From contig NZ_JAUNKO010000003.1 in NCBI RefSeq assembly GCF_030532715.1, positions 248,001 through 312,000 of the forward strand: 64,000 bases of DNA, read 5' to 3'. A model generated the notes under the pieces. It was not told the origin of the DNA, searched no databases, and saw nothing but the letters and a program-made list of their open reading frames with translations. The translations under genes were made by a program, and so were the position numbers. Below are positions 63,157-64,000 of this stretch, piece after piece (the first letter of the stretch is position 1; the number at the start of each line of letters is the position of its first letter). The stretch comes from Corynebacterium sp. (GTDB lineage: Bacteria; Actinomycetota; Actinomycetes; Mycobacteriales; Mycobacteriaceae).

Positions 63157-63797
63157 TCCGAATACTGCACCAGGCACCCCACATTCCTGAACTTTTGTTT
63201 GAAACCCTTCCTGGCCGCGCTGAGCATTACCGTTCGCTCACCGGGGCAGACGCGGCCGTCGTGATGCTTCTTGCGGAGCATGAGTTGGAACCGCTGTTAT
63301 CCAGTGCTGAGTACCGCGAGTTTGCGGCGTCCGCCAGCACCGAAATCTACCGCCAATGTTTGTTCGATCTGCGCGACGATGTGTGGGTCAGCCGCGCCGC
63401 CGGTTCGCCCTTAGTGCGGTGGCCCGCCCGCGACCAAGTTCGAATAATTATTCAGGGACAGTATGCCCCGAATCCGAAGTTGCGTGAGCTTATTGCGCGG
63501 GAGGTCGCGGAAACTCGTCGTGAACCCGGATGCGTCGCCTACGACTGGTACGAGCATGCGTGCGATTCCAGCAAGTTATTGCTGTTGGAAGTTTGGCAGG
63601 ATCAACAACTCTACGACGCGCACTGGTTCGGCCGGGTGGAAACCGCAGATTACCGTGGCGACTCGGGCCGGACGCCTATCGCGGACTCCGAGCGTGAGTT
63701 TTATCGCCGCACCGAATTCGACCTTCTGTATGGAAGATTTTTGCCCCGCAACCCCGCCCAATATTCCCACACCGTGGTGTGGCCAGATTCTTGCTAA
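63153..63797 (+). CDS. protein with C-terminal ABM-like (quinol monooxygenase) domain
   Basis: 214 residues, ATG overlapping the VOC stop (ATGA). The middle to C-terminal part (about 98-160, with EPGCVAYDWYEH and LLLEVWQDQQLYDAHW) resembles antibiotic-biosynthesis-monooxygenase (ABM) ferredoxin-like folds. These oxidise quinols or act on aromatic intermediates without cofactor. The first 95 residues are not recognised. Function unknown, probably on an intermediate of the second dioxygenase pathway. Confidence 0.65.
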   Translation: MIRILHQAPHIPELLFETLPGRAEHYRSLTGADAAVVMLLAEHELEPLLSSAEYREFAASASTEIYRQCLFDLRDDVWVSRAAGSPLVRWPARDQVRIIIQGQYAPNPKLRELIAREVAETRREPGCVAYDWYEHACDSSKLLLLEVWQDQQLYDAHWFGRVETADYRGDSGRTPIADSEREFYRRTEFDLLYGRFLPRNPAQYSHTVVWPDSC

Positions 63798-63812
63798 AGG
63801 AACCTTCGTATC

Positions 63813-64000
63813 ATGACCACAACCCCTCATGAAACCTCGCCGCCGTCCGCGGAGTCGCAGTCGGTCGCAACGCCGGATGCTGCGGAGCGTCGCCGCGCGG
63901 TGCTGTCCAGTTTCCTCGGTAGCACCGTCGAATACTACGACTTTTTGCTGTATGCCGCGGCCGCGGGCCTCGTGTTTCCCAAATTGTTCTTCGGTAACCT
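63813..64000 (+). CDS. MFS transporter, metabolite:H+ symporter family, 5' part only
   Basis: First 62 residues only. AAAGGA before the ATG. A hydrophilic N-terminus of about 30 residues leads to [31 protein letters not shown], the first helix of the proton-coupled aromatic-acid/shikimate type (GSTVEYYDF motif). Likely imports the substrate of the second dioxygenase. The rest lies past the window edge. Confidence 0.82.
   Translation, partial: MTTTPHETSPPSAESQSVATPDAAERRRAVLSSFLGSTVEYYDFLLYAAAAGLVFPKLFFGN

Overview
The window looks like a chromosome segment of a Corynebacterium. This rests on gene order and protein families. The block mutY - carbonic anhydrase - membrane protein - disA - radA - lpqE - carD - ispD - ispF - cysS - rlmB is the order known from Mycobacterium tuberculosis and its relatives. 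The next block (zinc-type ABC transporter - ipsA - otsB - otsA - thrE) and the later purD/purB/purC block follow the order known in Corynebacterium glutamicum. DtxR-like iron boxes, starts without a leader, and a sortase-anchored surface protein fit the same group. The species cannot be named from the sequence.

Layout. 1-860: 5' part of a mannose-class PTS IIAB gene. 1330-11056: conserved housekeeping block (DNA repair, c-di-AMP synthesis, CarD, isoprenoid steps, Cys-tRNA synthetase, 23S rRNA methylase). 11065-13519: zinc-type ABC transporter. 13589-19359: IpsA regulator, trehalose synthesis (otsA/otsB), a lysine-rich histone-H1-like small protein and ThrE. 19418-19493: tRNA-Thr(TGT). 19575-24124: a more variable, AT-richer stretch with a UMF1-type transporter, a small membrane protein, a secreted phospholipase A2 and a decayed transposase. 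24125-25621: ferredoxin, lipase and HIT protein. 25680-28943: potassium uptake pair and purD. 29000-32578: efeUOB iron operon behind a DtxR-like box. 33195-38377: two tandem paralogous surface proteins, only the second with a sorting signal. 38402-42237: aminotransferase, purB, purC. 42303-45353: siderophore-type ABC importer. 45346-47448: oligopeptidase B.

47477 to the right edge is a large aromatic catabolic region. It holds (i) a meta-cleavage operon mhpC-B-D-F-E, (ii) a divergent IclR-type regulator, (iii) a first ring-hydroxylating dioxygenase operon (alpha, Rieske ferredoxin, ferredoxin reductase, beta, cis-dihydrodiol dehydrogenase, acyl-CoA ligase, small acetyltransferase-like protein, PaaI-type thioesterase), and (iv) a second dioxygenase operon (alpha, beta, two-domain VOC protein, ABM-domain protein, MFS transporter) with no electron-transfer genes of its own. 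The likely flow is arene -> cis-dihydrodiol -> catechol -> ring cleavage -> hydrolysis -> hydratase/aldolase/acetaldehyde dehydrogenase -> pyruvate and acetyl-CoA. A phenylpropionate/cinnamate-like substrate is the best guess.

The most notable signal is a shared 17-bp palindrome, GTTCC-N7-GGAAC. It lies upstream of the mhp operon, upstream of the iclR-type gene and upstream of both dioxygenase operons. At three of the four places it directly abuts a GlxR/CRP-like half-palindrome (GTGA-N6-ACAC). This suggests one regulon with a composite operator joining specific induction to carbon-source control.
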